64,000 nt of DNA from Anaeramoeba flamelloides (taxonomy: Eukaryota > Metamonada > Anaeramoebidae). The translations under genes were made by a program, and so were the position numbers. The stretch lies in the NCBI GenBank assembly GCA_027625915.1, contig JANTQA010000023.1:5084001-5148000 (forward strand), written 5' to 3'. Positions 43,601-56,040 of this stretch are shown here, in pieces (position 1 is the stretch's first letter; every line of letters begins with the position of its first letter). Under the pieces are notes generated by a model. The model saw only the letters and a list, made by a program, of their open reading frames with translations, did no database searches and had not been told where the DNA came from.

Positions 43601-46600
43601 ATACAAAGCATAATTATATTACAAAAAATAATCAGAATAATAGTTATCAATTACATTATTATAAAATACAATATAATGATTTATTGGGATTCAATTGCTT
43701 AATATTAGAGCAAAAGGAAGTTAAATTTAATAAAGCAAATGAAAAGCAAATTAAGGAATCTTTATTATCAATGAAAAGTAATTTAAAAAGTTTAATATGG
43801 GAAGTTTCGAGTATTAACTTTTTAATCTTTACAAAGCTTTGTCCTTCTTTAAGTAAAGTTTGTCAAATGTACAGATCTCAAATAATTAAAAAATTCCCAA
43901 TCACTTCTAATTTAAATGTATCAAATATTATAAATAAAGTTTTTAATAATAATAATAATGATGATGATGATGAATTAATTAAAGATACAAATTGGTTAAT
44001 TGCCCTTTGGTATATTTTGGGTAAATTTAATAATAAATTTATTTCCTTTAAATTTAATAAACAATTACACTTACAATTATTTAATAAATTTGTTGATTTA
44101 ATTAAAAATAAATTTAATATTCAATTTAATATAATTAATAATATAAAAAATAAAACAATTAATATTAATAATAATTTAAAGAATGAAAATATTTTAATAA
44201 GTTTATTCAAGAAATTAAAAATTTTAAAAAATAAAAAAAATTATAATCAATTAATTAATCAATCAATTTCATTTAGATTAAATTTAATAAATAATTTAAT
44301 TAATATTATTAAATTAAAAAATTCAAAATTAAAAGCAAATGGTAATAATAAATATTTAATTTTGAAAATTAATAAAAAAAAGAAATTAACAATTAAATTT
44401 TTACAAAGTTTACTACATAGCATTGCAATTAATAATAAATGTTTAATGAAAATTGATAATAATAATAATAATACAAATGAAAAGCAATTTATTAAATTAA
44501 TAATTAAAAATTATATTCCTAATAATAATGATGATGTTGAAAATATACTTAAACAACAAAATTTTGAGAAATTTTCTTTTAATATTAAAGAAATTAATAA
44601 AGGAGAATATTATGGTATCATGATTGATGGCGAAACTAAAAGGCATTTACTATCTGACTATACAATTGTTCATAATTGCCAAGTTTTTGATCAGGAACTT
44701 GATGCCCTAGATATTGAAACTGTTCAAAAGGAGACTGTGCATCCAAAGAAATCTTATAAAATGAATAGTTCTTGTGCAGATATATTGTTGTTTTCAACCT
44801 ATAAATGGCAAGTTTCGAGGCCATCATTATTGAGTCAACAAAGAGATGTCTATGATAAAAAAACAGCAGTTAAATACTGGGTCGATGTTCAATTGAGATG
44901 GGGCGATTATGATTCGCACGACATTGAAAGATATTCAAGAGCCAAATTCCTTGATTACACGACAGATAATATGTCTGTATATCCATCTCCCACTGGTATT
45001 TTACTCGGCGTTGATTTAGCCTATAATATCCACTCTGCCTTTGGTAATTGGATACCGGGTATGAAACCCTTAATTACTCAGGCACTGACCAAAATAATGA
45101 AGGCTAATCCTGCATTGTATGTATTAAGAGAAAGGATTAGGAAAGGACTACAATTATATTCCTCAGAGCCCACTGAGCCATATTTGAATTCCACGAATTA
45201 TGGGGAATTGTTTTCAAAGCAAATTATATGGTTTTTGGATGACACCAATGTATATAGGGTCACAATCCACAAGACATTTGAAGGTAATTTAACAACAAAG
45301 CCAATTAACGGTGCAATTTTTATTTTCAATCCTCGCACGGGGCAGTTGTTTTTAAAGATCATTCATAAGAAAGTTTGGGAGGGGCAAAAGCGTTTGGGAC
45401 AATTAGCCAAATGGAAGACTGCAGAGGAAACTGCTGCGTTAATCAGATCAATGCCCATCGAAGAGCAGCCTAATCAAATCATTGTAACAAGAAGGGGCAT
45501 GCTGGATCCCTTGGAAGTGCATTTACTAGATTTCCCCAATATCGTTATTAAGGGTTCTGAATTGCAATTACCGTTCCAGGCCTGTATGAGATTAGAAAAG
45601 TTCAGCGACTTGATTTTGAAGGCCACAGAGCCCAAGATGCTGCTATTTAATCTGTATGATGATTGGCTGGATACCATTTCCAGTTACACCGCCTTTTCCA
45701 GACTCATTTTAATTCTACGAGCCTTGCATCTCAATCATGAGCGAACAAGAATCATTTTGAAGCCAGACAAATCAGTGGTTACGCTGTCTAGGCATATTTG
45801 GCCACATTTAACTGAAGAGCAATGGGTCAAGGTGGAAGTGGCATTGAAGGATCTTATTTTGGCAGACTTTGGTAAAAAAAATAGCGTCAATGTTTCAAGT
45901 TTAACGCAAAGCGAAATCAGGGACATCATTTTAGGTATGCAAATAGCGCCACCATCCGTGCAAAGACAACAAATCGCGGAAATTGAACAGCAGACAAGAG
46001 AGTCAAGTAATCTGACGGCGGTGACCGTACAAACCACAGATAAGCGAGGAGAGAAAATGATCATTACAGCGTCTTCGAATTACGAACAAGAAGTGTTTCT
46101 CTCCAAGACAGATTGGAGAACTAAGGCACTGTCCTCAACACACCTACATTTAAGAACCCAAAACATATCCGTTTCCATGGACGACATCAACGAATCCGCA
46201 TTTACGTATGTCATGCCAAAGAATATTTTGAATAAGTTTATCGCCATCGCAGACTTGAGAACCCAGATTTGTGGCTTGCTCTACGGCGTTACACCAAAGG
46301 AAAATCTGCAAGTCAAGGAAATCCATTGCATCGTCCTAGTTCCTCAGCAGGGCACCCACCAGAATGTCACGATCCCTAAAAAGTTACCAGACGAAAAATA
46401 CTTGTCGGACATGGAATGCCTTGGCTGGATACATACACAGGCCTTCGAAACAGAGCAATTGTCGCCCTACGATACAATAATGCACTCCAATATCCTTTCC
46501 GAAAACTCCTCCTGGAAAATTGAAAACGCCATCGTGATCACCTCCAGTTTCACGCCGGGGTCCTGCTACTTGAACGCATACAGATTGAAAAAGTCTGGCT

Positions 46601-46911
46601 TCCAATGGGGAATGAAAGAATCAGAACTCGAAAATACCAAAAACGACTTCCAGGGATATTCGACTTCCTACTATGAAAAGGTGCAACTCTTCCTTTCAGA
46701 AAAATTCCTTGGATTCTTTATGGTCCCAACAGACAATTGCTGGAATTACAATTTGATGGGATCTCGCCATTCACAGGGAATGAAATACGAACTGAAACTT
46801 GGCGTCCCCAAAACCTTTTATGATGAAATACACAGGCCTCACCACTTTTTAGATTTTTATTCAAAAGAAGAATCGTCACAGGGATTTGACCTTGAAAATT
46901 ATTTTGATTAA
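37611..46911 (+). CDS. PRP8: PRP8, exon 2, containing two inteins
   Basis: This exon codes for the rest of a 3,185-residue precursor. Without the two inteins (869 residues) the mature protein is 2,316 residues, close to human PRPF8 (2,335). PRP8 is the central scaffold of the spliceosome that holds U5 and the catalytic RNA. Conserved blocks run without gap: [73 protein letters not shown] (N-terminal domain); the RT-like region around [20 protein letters not shown]; the linker with [20 protein letters not shown]; the endonuclease-like part [20 protein letters not shown]; the RNase H-like part [20 protein letters not shown]; and a C-terminal Jab1/MPN domain ([17 protein letters not shown]) ending ENYFD. 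The annotated region must start at 37611, not at the internal Met 37672. Extein GC is much higher than intein GC. Confidence 0.97.
39445..40716 (+). mobile_element. PRP8 intein A (424 aa), inserted before Cys of CWKANVPWK
   Basis: It interrupts the conserved PRP8 sequence [21 protein letters not shown] (human LSEAWRCWKANIPW). Splicing blocks: Cys1 in [20 protein letters not shown], the N3-type His in CNSKHLLIL, the F-type block [15 protein letters not shown], the penultimate His and last Asn in TIQHN, and Cys as +1 extein residue. It thus fits a class 1 intein that should still splice. The middle keeps the shape of a LAGLIDADG homing endonuclease: [12 protein letters not shown] (first motif) and [14 protein letters not shown] (second motif). 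However, the acidic catalytic positions carry Lys and Val, so the nuclease looks dead. Asn/Lys/Asp runs replace much of the domain. It covers residues 698-1121 of the precursor, just ahead of the RT-like domain. Confidence 0.93.
40717..43341 (+). CDS. PRP8: PRP8 central extein between the two inteins
   Basis: These 875 residues of host protein lie between intein A and intein B, from [20 protein letters not shown] to [13 protein letters not shown]. The stretch holds the RT-like core and the linker, including [58 protein letters not shown] and [20 protein letters not shown]. It is clean and closely similar to PRP8 of animals and fungi, so both insertion points can be placed to the residue. Confidence 0.95.
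43342..44676 (+). mobile_element. PRP8 intein B (445 aa), inserted before Cys of [11 protein letters not shown]
   Basis: It interrupts [22 protein letters not shown] (human [20 protein letters not shown]). It opens [20 protein letters not shown], the same words as intein A with one change, has the His in CNANHLLVL, and closes [15 protein letters not shown] and TIVHN before +1 Cys. Splicing residues are intact. The nuclease remains are more decayed than in intein A: the first motif reads [12 protein letters not shown] and the second [14 protein letters not shown], with Leu and Ile at the catalytic positions. The two inteins also share SxxNFL, (F)PI(R/T)SNLN, IINKV, LIKD and LINQSISFR. It covers residues 1997-2441 of the precursor, near the linker/endonuclease-like boundary. 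Very AT-rich, with AAT-codon runs. Confidence 0.93.
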
Positions 46912-47608
46912 TGTATTTTTCTTTTTTGATAAACCTTTTTTTTTTTTTTTTTTATTTTTTTTATTCTCTTTCTTTTATTATCTAATTCATCTCAAATAGA
47001 CTTATAGTTAGGTGATCTTATTTATAGTTTTGAAATTTCTGATTTTTTAAATTATCATTTCTTTAAAAGTTATAAATAAAACATCAATATTTTTTTTTTA
47101 TTTACTTTTTTTTTTTTTTTTTATTAATTGTTGTTTTCTGAAAATTCAACTATTTTTCAAAAATGTTGACTGACTTTATAATGTTAATCGGAAGCAGTTA
47201 TGTTTGGAGGTTTTATTCCATATTCTTTCTAAAATAATTTTTTCAATTTTTTAGATTAGAATCATTTTTTCTAAACAATCTAGGTTTGGTTGATTCTTAA
47301 AAATACAGTGACTTTTTTATTTTTGACTGGACCGCTTTGAGTGAAATGGAGTTTAGTTGTTCAGTTCCTATGTAAGTTGCTAAAAAAATTTAAAGGTTTA
47401 ACATTTTTTAGTTTTTTACTTTTTATTTTTGGAATTTGTTTTTTTTTTTTTTGGACTTGGAATAAATACAAAATAAACTAAATTTCATAATAAATGGCCC
47501 ACCTTACATTTGAATAATAAATTGCTTTTGTATCGTTTTGAAGTTTTTTCTATCACAATGAAAAGTTTGCAAATAAATCATTTTTTCTCTTTTTTATTTT
47601 TTCAACAG

Positions 47609-47751
47609 TGTTTTGTTAAAATGGAAAATGAAAATGAAAAATTTGAAAGAAGTAACAGATGAATTAATAAAAAATTTGATTTCAAATATGAAAAAGAGAT
47701 TAGATTTAGTTATTCAAATTGAAGGAGAATCGATAAATGGGTTTTTTTACT
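47609..47751 (+). other. Exon-like patch after PRP8, unassigned
   Basis: The patch follows a textbook acceptor (TTTTTTATTTTTTCAACAG near 47609). The open frame reads LLKWKMKMKNLKEVTDELIK, then NLISNMKKRLDLVIQIEGES and INGFF, after which the sequence collapses to Phe/Leu runs. The amphipathic, helix-rich sequence is protein-like, but I recognise no family. A donor could lie in ATGGGTTTTT. It may be an internal exon of an unseen gene, a decayed copy, or chance. Confidence 0.25.
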
Positions 47752-48778
47752 TTTTTAAATTTTCTATTTTTCATCTAATGCTTCTTTCAAAATAAATGAG
47801 ACAATTTTTTTTAAAAGTTTTTTTTATTTTTTTTCCTTTATTTTTAGACAAAAAATAAATATCTCTTGAGTATAGTATTGAATATTAAAATCTAAATTTT
47901 TATATTATAATAGATAACTTCAATTATTAAAAATATTTTTATTTAAAATTTGATTTTTTATGGGCCACTTATTATGAAAGATAGTTTAGATCTTTGGTTT
48001 GTTTTTTAGCTATTTTTAGTTTACTTTTTTTTTTTTTTTTTCCTTTTTTGTTTTTTTTTTAACAATAACAAAAAAATATTTAAAAATGATAAAGTGGTAC
48101 CAAAAATTAAAAAATTACAAAATAAATAGAAAGTAATGTCTTAAAATAAATTTGTATTTCAAGAAGTGTAATTTGGAAAACAATAATATCAGAAGACCTT
48201 TTGATGATTCTATATAAAAATCTTTTTTATGGCTACATTTAATTTAATATCTTTTTTCTTTTATCTCTTTTTTTTTTATTTTTGGAGGGGTTTCTTTTTT
48301 CTAATATGAAACAATCAAAAAATAAATATCTCTTTTGTAATTACAATTATTTTACATCTATTTTTCCTATATTTTTAATTTATTTTTCAATGTTCTTCAT
48401 TTTGTTCCATAAATTTGAAATAAAATTTTCAATTAAATCTCTTGGTAACTTCTTCTCATTATTTTAATGATGTTTTATTAAATTTCATTAAAAAAAATCA
48501 ATAGATTAAGTGAACTTTCATTTTATTTTCAGAAAAGATTCCTTGGAAAATAGAATGAAATTTATCTAATTTTTGTTATAGTGTGATCAAACGAAAACAC
48601 GGGGTATAAAAGAATGTAATAAAAAACTGCCATTGTATTGAGTCTGCCTTTTTTTCTTTTGAATACTTCTTTTTCAAAATATTAATGGATTCTACTTTGA
48701 ATTTTCAGGTTCTATTGAGGTTTCCAATTAAAAACATTTCTCGGTTTTTTTTTTTTCTCAGAGGGCTATTCTCACTGC

Positions 48779-48806
48779 CTTTGGGTATGATCCATACCCC
48801 AAGGGG
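48779..48806. other. GC-rich hairpin
   Basis: The stem GGGTATG-ATC-CATACCC is perfect over seven base pairs and extends imperfectly to CCTTTGGG / CCCCAAGGGG. In a region that is mostly A and T, such a stem is unusual. It could be part of a small RNA or a terminator-like structure. There is no further evidence for either. Confidence 0.4.
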
Positions 48807-50027
48807 TGTATTGAATCTAAAATTAGGTATTGTGGAATTTCACTTCTTTTGATTGTCAAAATATAAAAAATGAAAAAAGAAAAATTCACTTCGAGTCTCT
48901 ATTAGTAAAAATTTAAATTAAAAAAAAAAATGAATTCGGAATCTCATGATCAAAATTCAAATAACAAGAAAAAAATTTGAGAGGACCTCATTATCAAAAA
49001 ATTCAATGAAAAAAAAAAAGTCTATCAAGGATTTCTCAATTCCAAAAAATCAAATTTTTAAAAAAAAAATTCATCATTTTCTTATTTTTAATTTCCAAAG
49101 TGTTAAATTTCTTCAATTTAAAACAAATTGTTCTCTAAAAGTACAAAAATAATAAAATACGATTAAATCTGATTTATGGTTATTTTGATAACCCTATATA
49201 TTTGACAAATTAAGGATTTTGGAATATACTTGCGAAAAAAATAACTTATTTGAGAAATGAAAAAAAAACAAAAATCTTTGAGATCTCAAAAAGTGCCCAA
49301 GATAGAGACTTCAAAATTGCTAAAGTTGTTTTCAATATTATATATTCAAAGGATTTAAATTGAAAATTGAGTGTCGATCTCTTGCGGCTATTTTTCTAAA
49401 TGTGTCCTCTTTTTTGTTTGTTGATTTTTTGATTTCGATTGTGCTTCACATGTTGATCTATTTTTTAATTGTTATATAATCAACAGAAGAAGAAGAAAAC
49501 TTCAAAGTAAAAAGATACAGAAACACTCCTCCAGTTTTCTGACAACTTTAAGAAAAGCAGTGTTACCTAAAGTTTAAATCATTATCTCTTCAAATCAAAC
49601 TCAAAGTTTATCAAAATGGTTTAAATAGACATATATACTATGAGGGAAAAGGAAAGGATTCAAAAATTATGATGATGTAATAAAAAGAAAAATTGATAAT
49701 ATTGATCACTTCAAATGAGTATGCAGAAGCAGTGAAATTAAATTTTTGAAGAGTATTTCTACAAAGCGTTTGTTTACTTCGAATTAGAAAAAAATAAAAA
49801 ATTAATTCAAAATTCTGATAGTTTTAAACAACAGAATACTAATTAACAATAACTTTATTCTCGTCTTCAGACCATATTTTGAATTTTTATCCGAAATTAA
49901 CCTTATAAAAAAAATACCAACATAAACAAAAACAAGAAAAAGAATAATAAAAAAAAAAAATAAAGCAAAGTTTATGAATACAATTACTGTAAGATCTTCA
50001 GAATAAAAGAATCGAAGGATTATCACT

Positions 50028-50080
50028 AGTGTAGGCTGCGAGACCTTACTTCAGTTGGCTCTTCCTTCGCGAAAAATCAT
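50028..50080. other. Short GC-rich island, possible ncRNA
   Basis: The stretch GTAGGCTGCGAGACCTTACT, then TCAGTTGGCTCTTCCTTCGCG, is about half G+C inside DNA that is largely A/T. GCGAG and CTTCGC can form a weak stem. It matches no tRNA layout and none of the U1, U2, U4, U5 or U6 landmarks that I know. Confidence 0.25.
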
Positions 50081-51587
50081 CATTTATCAATCAGTAATTC
50101 TTCAATAACCAAAATTAAAAAAATTGGGAAATCAAAAAGAAAAAAAAAAAAAAAAACAAAAAAAAGAATAGAAAAACTAAAAGCAATAAAATAGTTTTGA
50201 AATAAAAAAATGAATTTTAAATTACATAATTTCTGTTTTAAAGACTTTTCAAGAACAGTTGAAATTTTGATTTTGGGGGGTTGTTTGATTCATTCACAAA
50301 TTCTTCATTGATATTAATTATTGTTTGGAGATTTTTTTATTTTAGAGACAAATTACGTTTTTAACATGAATTTTTTTGCAGTTCACAGTGAAAATTCGGC
50401 ACCAACAGTTACGTTAATGTGTTCTTTTTATTCTTCGATAAAACTTCTCTTTCTTTTTGAATCAAAATAAAGGTAATTATAAAAGAAAAGAGAAAAAGAG
50501 ATACTATTTGAGTGTTAAAATAAAATGGTCTAACAAGACTTTGTTTACAAAAAAGATAACAATTCTAAATAACATGAAAGTATTAGTAACAAAAAGAGGA
50601 AGTTTAAGATTAAAGTAAGTTGTTATTGGGTTTTAAACACAGTCAGTGCTACATGGTTCAAATGTATCTAAAAATTCGATTCGTATAGGAGTTCTCTTTG
50701 TTGATCTAATCAATTTAAAATGATCTATGTTTTAGGAAAACACACAAGAATTTCATCAAAAAAATCTGCCTTTCGCCCTAAATTTAAAGGTTGAATTGTC
50801 AATATTCCTACCCCAAAGTTACAAAATGTATCTGTTAACTTTGTCTCAATAAAATGAAGATTACTAACTTAGAAATACAATTGTTTAAGAATTAAATAAT
50901 TAAATCAATAAATTTTTTTGACAAATTATTTCTCAAATCATGCAAATATATTGATACTAGAAGAACCTTTATCAAAGTAAACAAAAACTATCAGTCTTTG
51001 TGCTTTTATGTTGATGATTATTGAGTTAATCTTTGAAATTAAAAAATTCTAAAAATTGTTACTTTTGGAAGTTCTAAATCTAAATTATTAACTACCTGAA
51101 TACTATTATTTTGGTTTCGATTTTTAGATTTGGAATAGGAATTAAAAAAAATTTTTTCAAAATGAAATTTTTTAATTGTGATCATTAGTAAAAAATGCAA
51201 GAATTTATTGTGTAATAAGATTTATAAGAGATTTATTTGAGCCATGTGAGCCATGCAGTATTAATATCATTAACACACAATTACAACCCAGTTTTGATAA
51301 TCAATGAATCTCTGTTGATGCTAATCCTTTTATAACAAAAAAATACTTATTGGTAAACGAATTTTAAGTGGGTAATTTTCACTTCCTCTTCTAGACTCTT
51401 TTTTCAAAAAATGATCCACAAATTGGAACCTACTTCTTTGGTAACTCAAATTAGTCAAAAAAAAAATCTGGAAAAGGATGTGAATATTTTACCCATTTAT
51501 AATTCAAATACCATTATTTACAATTACTCTTTTATTTCGTGTTGGAAACTCTGACTTTTTAGGTTATCATTGCTGTTTCTTTTTTAC

Positions 51588-51743
51588 TCAAGGCGAAGGA
51601 AAATTTTATCAAAGGCTCCAAGAAAGTTAATCTCAAAACCCTTAGTTGACTTGAGTGAAATGGGTTTAAGTTTTTCAAAGAACACTTGGTTTATGATTTC
51701 TTTAAGTAAAGTTGATTGGATCTTTTTGTTTCGATTAGTGGTT
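51588..51743 (-). other. Coding-like minus-strand patch, unassigned
   Basis: Read on the minus strand from 51743 it gives NRNKKIQSTLLKEIINQVFF, then EKLKPISLKSTKGFEINFLG and AFDKIFLRLE before TAA at 51590-51588. The KGFEI-x-x-LGAFDKIF segment loosely recalls HU-type domains such as those of CCDC81 (KGVxIPxLGTFxF), but this is a weak impression. No start or clear splice site was found. The plus-strand ORF over the same stretch is equally long, so strand is uncertain. Confidence 0.2.
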
Positions 51744-54700
51744 CTACATAATGTAAGCAAAATTATTTGGTATTAGTTAACCAAGTTGTCAAACCTATGA
51801 TTTGGTTTTTTTCTTTGTAACACAGCTATCCACTTTGAAAAATATCTTTAGATCTAACCCAGAATAAAATGCCTGGAAATTAATGAAAAAATGATTTTTA
51901 TTTCATGTATTTCAACCTAAAAAGAAATAATTTTCTGTTATGGAACTATTAAACCAAATCTATCTTCACGTAAATTGAATAATGAATCCAAAAAAAATAA
52001 TCAAGCTTGTTATATATACAAACATTGAAAAAATCCGAACAAGTATATACCAAACTTACTTTTAATGTTATTTTCAGAGATGAACTCTTGTTTTCAAAAG
52101 TTTGATCTATTTTTTTCATTTTTGAAAAGTTGAAATCCAAAAAATTTAAAATTATTTGAAAAAAATAGTTTTCTTTGAAGAAGAAAGAAATCTTATTTCT
52201 ATTAAGGAATTCAACTAAATTAAACTTTAAAAATAAAACCATAGTCGCTTTTAATTTTTTGAAGAACAATATTGGAAAATATACTTAATTATGAAAAAAT
52301 TAACAATAAATAATTATTTTAAACTTGAAAAAAATATAATTTTTTAATTAGAAGAACAATTCAAATAATCCTTCCACTTTTTTTTTTTTTGGACAAGAAA
52401 ATCAAGAAAAACAACAGTACCATCGAATTACCCCCAAATACCTTTTTAAAACCTGGAAAATTCAACTAATAACCAAAATAAATAACTTTTATTTGATTTT
52501 TTTTTATCAATAATTAATAGCTTTATCTTGATTCTTTTAAGAGGTTAGCAATAACTCAATGATTGAATAGTACGAATTTGGGTTTATTGTTATTTCACTG
52601 TTTTTCACCTATTTTCAAAAAAATAATATTAATCCAAATTAATAATTTAAATAAATAATAAAAATTAATAGATATTCTCAAATAATGGATTTTAAACAAT
52701 AACCATTTGTTGTTAATACACATAATAATTCGAAAGTGATATACTTATCAACTTCCAATTTAAACTTAAAAAAACTTCAACTATACTATTTTCTTCCCAA
52801 GGGTATTATTTTTAATGTAAAAGTATATATATATATTAAGGATTTAAATATGTTTAAAAAAATAAAAAAAGAATTTTAGCTATATCATAATTTAAATTGA
52901 TTTTATGATATTTTCTTTTTTCTTGATTTTTCAAATTTTTTTTTATTATAATTCATTTGCAAATTTTTTTTATATGTCAAGATCTATAGTCACTTGATAA
53001 TAACATGTATTAACATTGTTATTGAACTATTGGAAATGGCCGTATACAAATTATGTATATTTCTATTGGAATTTTCTTTGTTCTTCAATTCGGAGATCAA
53101 AATAAACTTTGTTGTTTTTTTCAATTATTAACCAAAGAGTTTTGGGTTTTTTGATTGTTAAGAAATTACCTTAATTTATATACTATACACAAAAAAATAC
53201 CAATATCAACAATAACCATATAGCATGATTCTACATATTTCATAGTGAGGATATTATTAAATTTCAAATTTGGCCAAATTGAATTTTTTTGTATTTTTAA
53301 AGATTTTATTGATTATTATCATTGGTATGAAATTTTTTAAGGGGGAAAGTACATTTTTCATTTTTTAAGTGCCACCATTTGTGTGAAACTGAATTATTCA
53401 AATCATTTCTTTAGCCAAATATATTGATATTTTAATAAATACTAGAGTGGAATACATCCTAGTAGAAGATATTTTCATACCAATAAAAAAACGCAAATCA
53501 AAAAAATGAAAAAATTGATCAAAAAAAAATAAATAAAAATCATTTATTACTTGATCTTATCTATAAAATTTTACACAATTACTGATTCTTTATTTGGTTT
53601 TATATTTGATTCTTGATGAAAATACTTCTGTTTGTAAAAATTTTGATAAACAAATTACTGTTTATTTGGAAAGAATTTCCAAAATGAATTTAAAAATCCT
53701 ATTTTCATTTATGTCATCCAATTCTAGTTTTAGTTCAGAAAATCAGAGATTTTTGTAATTCTTCTTGAGAAATACCGTTTATTGGACAAATGCGTTTGAT
53801 TTTATAATTATTTATTTTCCATTAAAATGATAACTCAAATAAATTCTGAATCTGATAAAAAGGTGTTATTGAATTTTTCAATTATTTTGATTTGATTCTT
53901 TTGTAACTGTTTTTTGATTCCAAGAATTCAACCCCTTTATTTTAATTTTTGAAATAGTATTCCTTGTTTTGGATTTTTTTGATAAAAATATTTTAAAATT
54001 GAATTTTGATTAGGAAATTTGTAAAAAAATGTTTTATATAATAATATAAAATAGTAATGGGGCTATAAATTCAAGGAAAAAAATAGTTTGTATTCATATA
54101 AACTAAGAAGACAAAGAAAACAAATCTTCGAAAATAGGCTTTTATCGATTTTTTTTTTTTTTTTTCATTCTAGATTTCAACAAATTTATTTGGAATGGTG
54201 ATCTTTCGTGTTTGGTCTTCTAAAAGAAAATATTTGTTTCAAATGCACACCCTTTCGAGTCAATTTTTTTAGGTTTACTGTTTGATTAATTTCAATCGTT
54301 TGTATAAAAACATTTCTAGATCCAAAGCCAAATTTAATAAAACTCAAAAATTTCATCAAAAAAAATGTTTAAAAAATCAAAAAAATTAAGATTCAACTCT
54401 GAATTACTTTGATTCTTATCAAGTTTAGACTAGTGGATGGTGTTTTGGTTCCAAAGTTACAATATCTGTTGGCACTCCAAAAATAATTTTCAGTAATGTT
54501 CACTCAATTAAAAATTTTCAAAATTGGAAAATGTACTTACATCCTTAATGGATTTTAAATGATGTGGGAGGAAAAACCAAAAATATTATTTTGTGATTGG
54601 TAGTGTTTTATGAATTAAATTGTAGAAAAATCCAAAATTTTTAAAATCATAAATATGAAATATTTTTAAAAAAACCCAATTTTAACTACCAAAGTTAAGT

Positions 54701-55902
54701 GTTTAATTTTTTATTTTCAAATAAGTTATCAAAGTCTAATTGGTCTCTTAATCAATTTTTTTTTTTCAAAATACTTACCAAAATTCCCCGACACACCACC
54801 CACATGACCCAAACCCACACTAAAACACCCTAAAATACCTCGAAATGCATATAAAGGACATTTTAAATACACACAACCAATATATTCTAATTGAATGAAC
54901 TATTTTGAAAAAAATGAGAATTTAACCCATTTTAAAATATGAACTAATCTGAAAAATAATAATTATACCTTCTTATTTATTCTTCAAAGGTTATTTATAA
55001 AAAATAATTGAGATTTGAAAAAAAGTTTGGGCATCTTTTACAGAAAAAAAGTTTAATTTCAAAAAAATTTTGTAAAAATGTTAAGACTTGAATTTTAATT
55101 TTCAAAAACAATTTTATTTATTTTAAAATTTAAATATAATTAATACAGCACTACACACTTTAAACACACTCCCTAATTGATCAAATAATGTACAAAATAG
55201 AAAAAAAATAATAAAATATAATTCTTGAAAAGAAAGTACATGATTATTTTTTAGGTTATTATTTGTGTTAAAATAAAAAAATTATATATTATTCTACTCT
55301 TTCTGCAATTGTTTAAAATACTGACAAATTCCAATAAATATTTGAAAATTTTTACTTCATTTTCCATTTTGCAAATTTTTTTTTCAAAATCTTTGAAGAA
55401 AGCATTTTATTGGTTTAAATGTTCAAATACTTTGTAAAATTGGTTGTGTCACAAAACATTCTTTCTCTTGAGCTGCTTTAAAAGTTGAAATATGAGATTA
55501 CTAAATAGGAAATTGAAGTAAAAATTTTATTAATTATATTTGAATTTATCAGGACAGAATACTTGAGGATCAAATTAGTGATAATAAAACACCTGTATTA
55601 ATTCTGTTGTTGTAGCACCTAAAATTCATTTCAAACTGAAGTATTTAATACCCCTTAATTCAAATGATTTTTTAAAAAAAACATTATTGATAACTATAAT
55701 TTCTGATTTAAACTTATCTATAAAAATATCGACCAAAGACAGAGATACTGATTCTGTGTGAGAAAAGAACCTTTTAAATCCCCAATTTTACACTTTTAAA
55801 AGACATTTCTTGTTGTCATTAAAATAATAAATAATCCCCATTTTCCAAACCAAACCAAAAACTTTCAAAAGAGTCTTAAACACCCCAAACCCTTTAAATA
55901 CT

Positions 55903-55910
55903 TATAAAGG
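55903..55910 (+). promoter_or_regulatory. TATA-like element before the deubiquitinase gene
   Basis: TATAAAGG stands 58 bases before the start codon at 55968, in a stretch with C-rich words (CACCCCAAACCCTTTAAAT) unlike the surrounding A/T runs. The same word occurs in a similar C-rich setting at 54850-54857. It may be a core promoter, but no transcript evidence is available. Confidence 0.3.
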
Positions 55911-55967
55911 TGAAATTTTATGTTTCGAAAATTAAACTTTTTACTTATTTTTTTATTTTTTTCTTTA

Positions 55968-56040
55968 ATGAACTCTTTTAAGGAAAATAATAAATTTCAA
56001 ATAGAGTTTTTTGAATCTCTTTTGGTTTCAATCAGAAATG
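55968..56040 (+). CDS. USP34/USP9X-family deubiquitinase, exon 1
   Basis: This short first exon is ATG AAC TCT..., encoding MNSFKENNKFQIEFFESLLV and SIRN plus one base, before the donor GTAAGA at 56041. It joins in phase to exon 2 at 56171 to read SIRN-DPDPTLYLSEYEQEIQ. A 130-bp intron with a T/A-rich body and CACAG acceptor separates the two. Confidence 0.75.

Larger units (their letters stand above)
46912..55967. other. 9-kb gene-poor interval
   Basis: This lies between the PRP8 stop and the deubiquitinase start. It is A/T-rich throughout. Items that stand out, listed separately, are an exon-like patch at 47609-47751, a GC-rich hairpin at 48779-48806, a GC-rich island at 50028-50080, a coding-like minus-strand patch at 51588-51743, and a TATA-like word before the next gene. 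I see no tRNA, no copy of the MITE families and no intact gene. Confidence 0.5.

Noticed and set aside
39445-44676. Reading the two PRP8 inserts as retained introns instead of inteins
   Set aside because: Both are multiples of three with an open frame, lack GT-AG ends at the junctions, and carry Cys1, an internal His and a terminal His-Asn followed by Cys, which defines inteins.
37672-46911. Long PRP8 ORF starting at an internal Met (37672)
   Set aside because: The conserved N-terminus continues upstream through an intron to the ATG at 37113; the internal Met lies inside the conserved [12 protein letters not shown] neighbourhood and is not the start.
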